Assembly: GCF_003046185.1 (NCBI RefSeq)
Contig: NZ_PZZL01000009.1
Coordinates: 62,001-126,000, forward strand
Source of the DNA: Phreatobacter oligotrophus
Lineage (GTDB): Bacteria > Pseudomonadota > Alphaproteobacteria > Rhizobiales > Phreatobacteraceae
DNA length: 64,000 bases
Direction of reading: 5' to 3'
Part shown: positions 63,942 to 64,000 of the stretch, piece by piece
Numbering within the stretch: position 1 is the stretch's first letter
Layout: every line of letters starts with the position of its first letter
Made by a program: the position numbers and the translations under genes
Notes under the pieces: model-generated
Seen by the model: the letters and a program-made list of their open reading frames with translations, nothing else
Told to the model about the DNA's origin: nothing
The model's database searches: none

Positions 63942-64000
63942 TCAGGCCGGGACGGAGGCGGCGAAGGAGCGGGCGATGTCGGCGCGCGTGCCGACATAGA
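63942..64000 (-). CDS. partial gene at right edge
   Basis: Only the last 18 residues plus stop are in the window: YVGTRADIARSFAASVPA. Co-directional and five bases from the racemase-like gene, so probably the same operon. Too short to name. Confidence 0.5.
   Translation of the reverse strand, partial: YVGTRADIARSFAASVPA

Overview
The window is high-GC, densely coding chromosomal DNA of an alphaproteobacterium, most likely of the order Hyphomicrobiales (Rhizobiales). This rests on gene content: ccmAB divergent from acnA, lysC-ptsP-prfA-prmC, DUF4167, DUF2125, the tandem-GNAT protein, many HWE/HisKA_2 histidine kinases, and the PhyR-NepR-EcfG general stress response (GSR). No phage, IS element, CRISPR array, rRNA or tRNA was seen.

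Left part, 1-13.9 kb: a partial DnaJ-like gene, a GST, heme-exporter genes ccmB/ccmA, aconitase acnA, a DUF1223 protein, a CAP-domain lipoprotein and an SDR. Then comes a nitrogen-scavenging unit on the minus strand. It has a GntR regulator, an allophanate-hydrolase amidase half, a separate allophanate-hydrolase C-terminal-domain gene with a TTG start, and a three-gene SsuABC/NitT-type ABC importer. A near-consensus sigma-54 promoter sits just before the amidase gene.

Middle part, 13.9-43.8 kb: mostly housekeeping. It includes DUF2125, ChaC-like, UbiH-family, cold shock, ubiG, lysC, ptsP, prfA, prmC, Bax-inhibitor-like, a YbbAP/TesA module, an aldo/keto reductase, DUF4167, leuB, an L,D-transpeptidase, a LysR + ring-cleaving dioxygenase + esterase group, a tandem GNAT gene with a coupled small partner, a GyrI-like protein, dapF and mtaB.

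Right part, 43.7-63.3 kb: a stress and signalling island built round nepR-ecfG-kinase and divergent phyR. It holds four HWE/HisKA_2-type kinases (one with a degraded ATP-binding domain), two single-domain response regulators, DUF1328, AI-2E-family, YqjD/YqjE-like and PRC-barrel envelope proteins, an extensin-like gene, two transglutaminases, a Crp/Fnr regulator, a YddA-type ABC exporter and several tiny membrane peptides. By eye I find seven exact GGAAC-N16/17-CGTT motifs (the known EcfG promoter consensus), all at gene starts in this part, plus several near-matches. The island therefore looks like a physically clustered GSR core plus regulon. The window ends in a hydantoin/Asp-Glu racemase-like gene and a partial gene.
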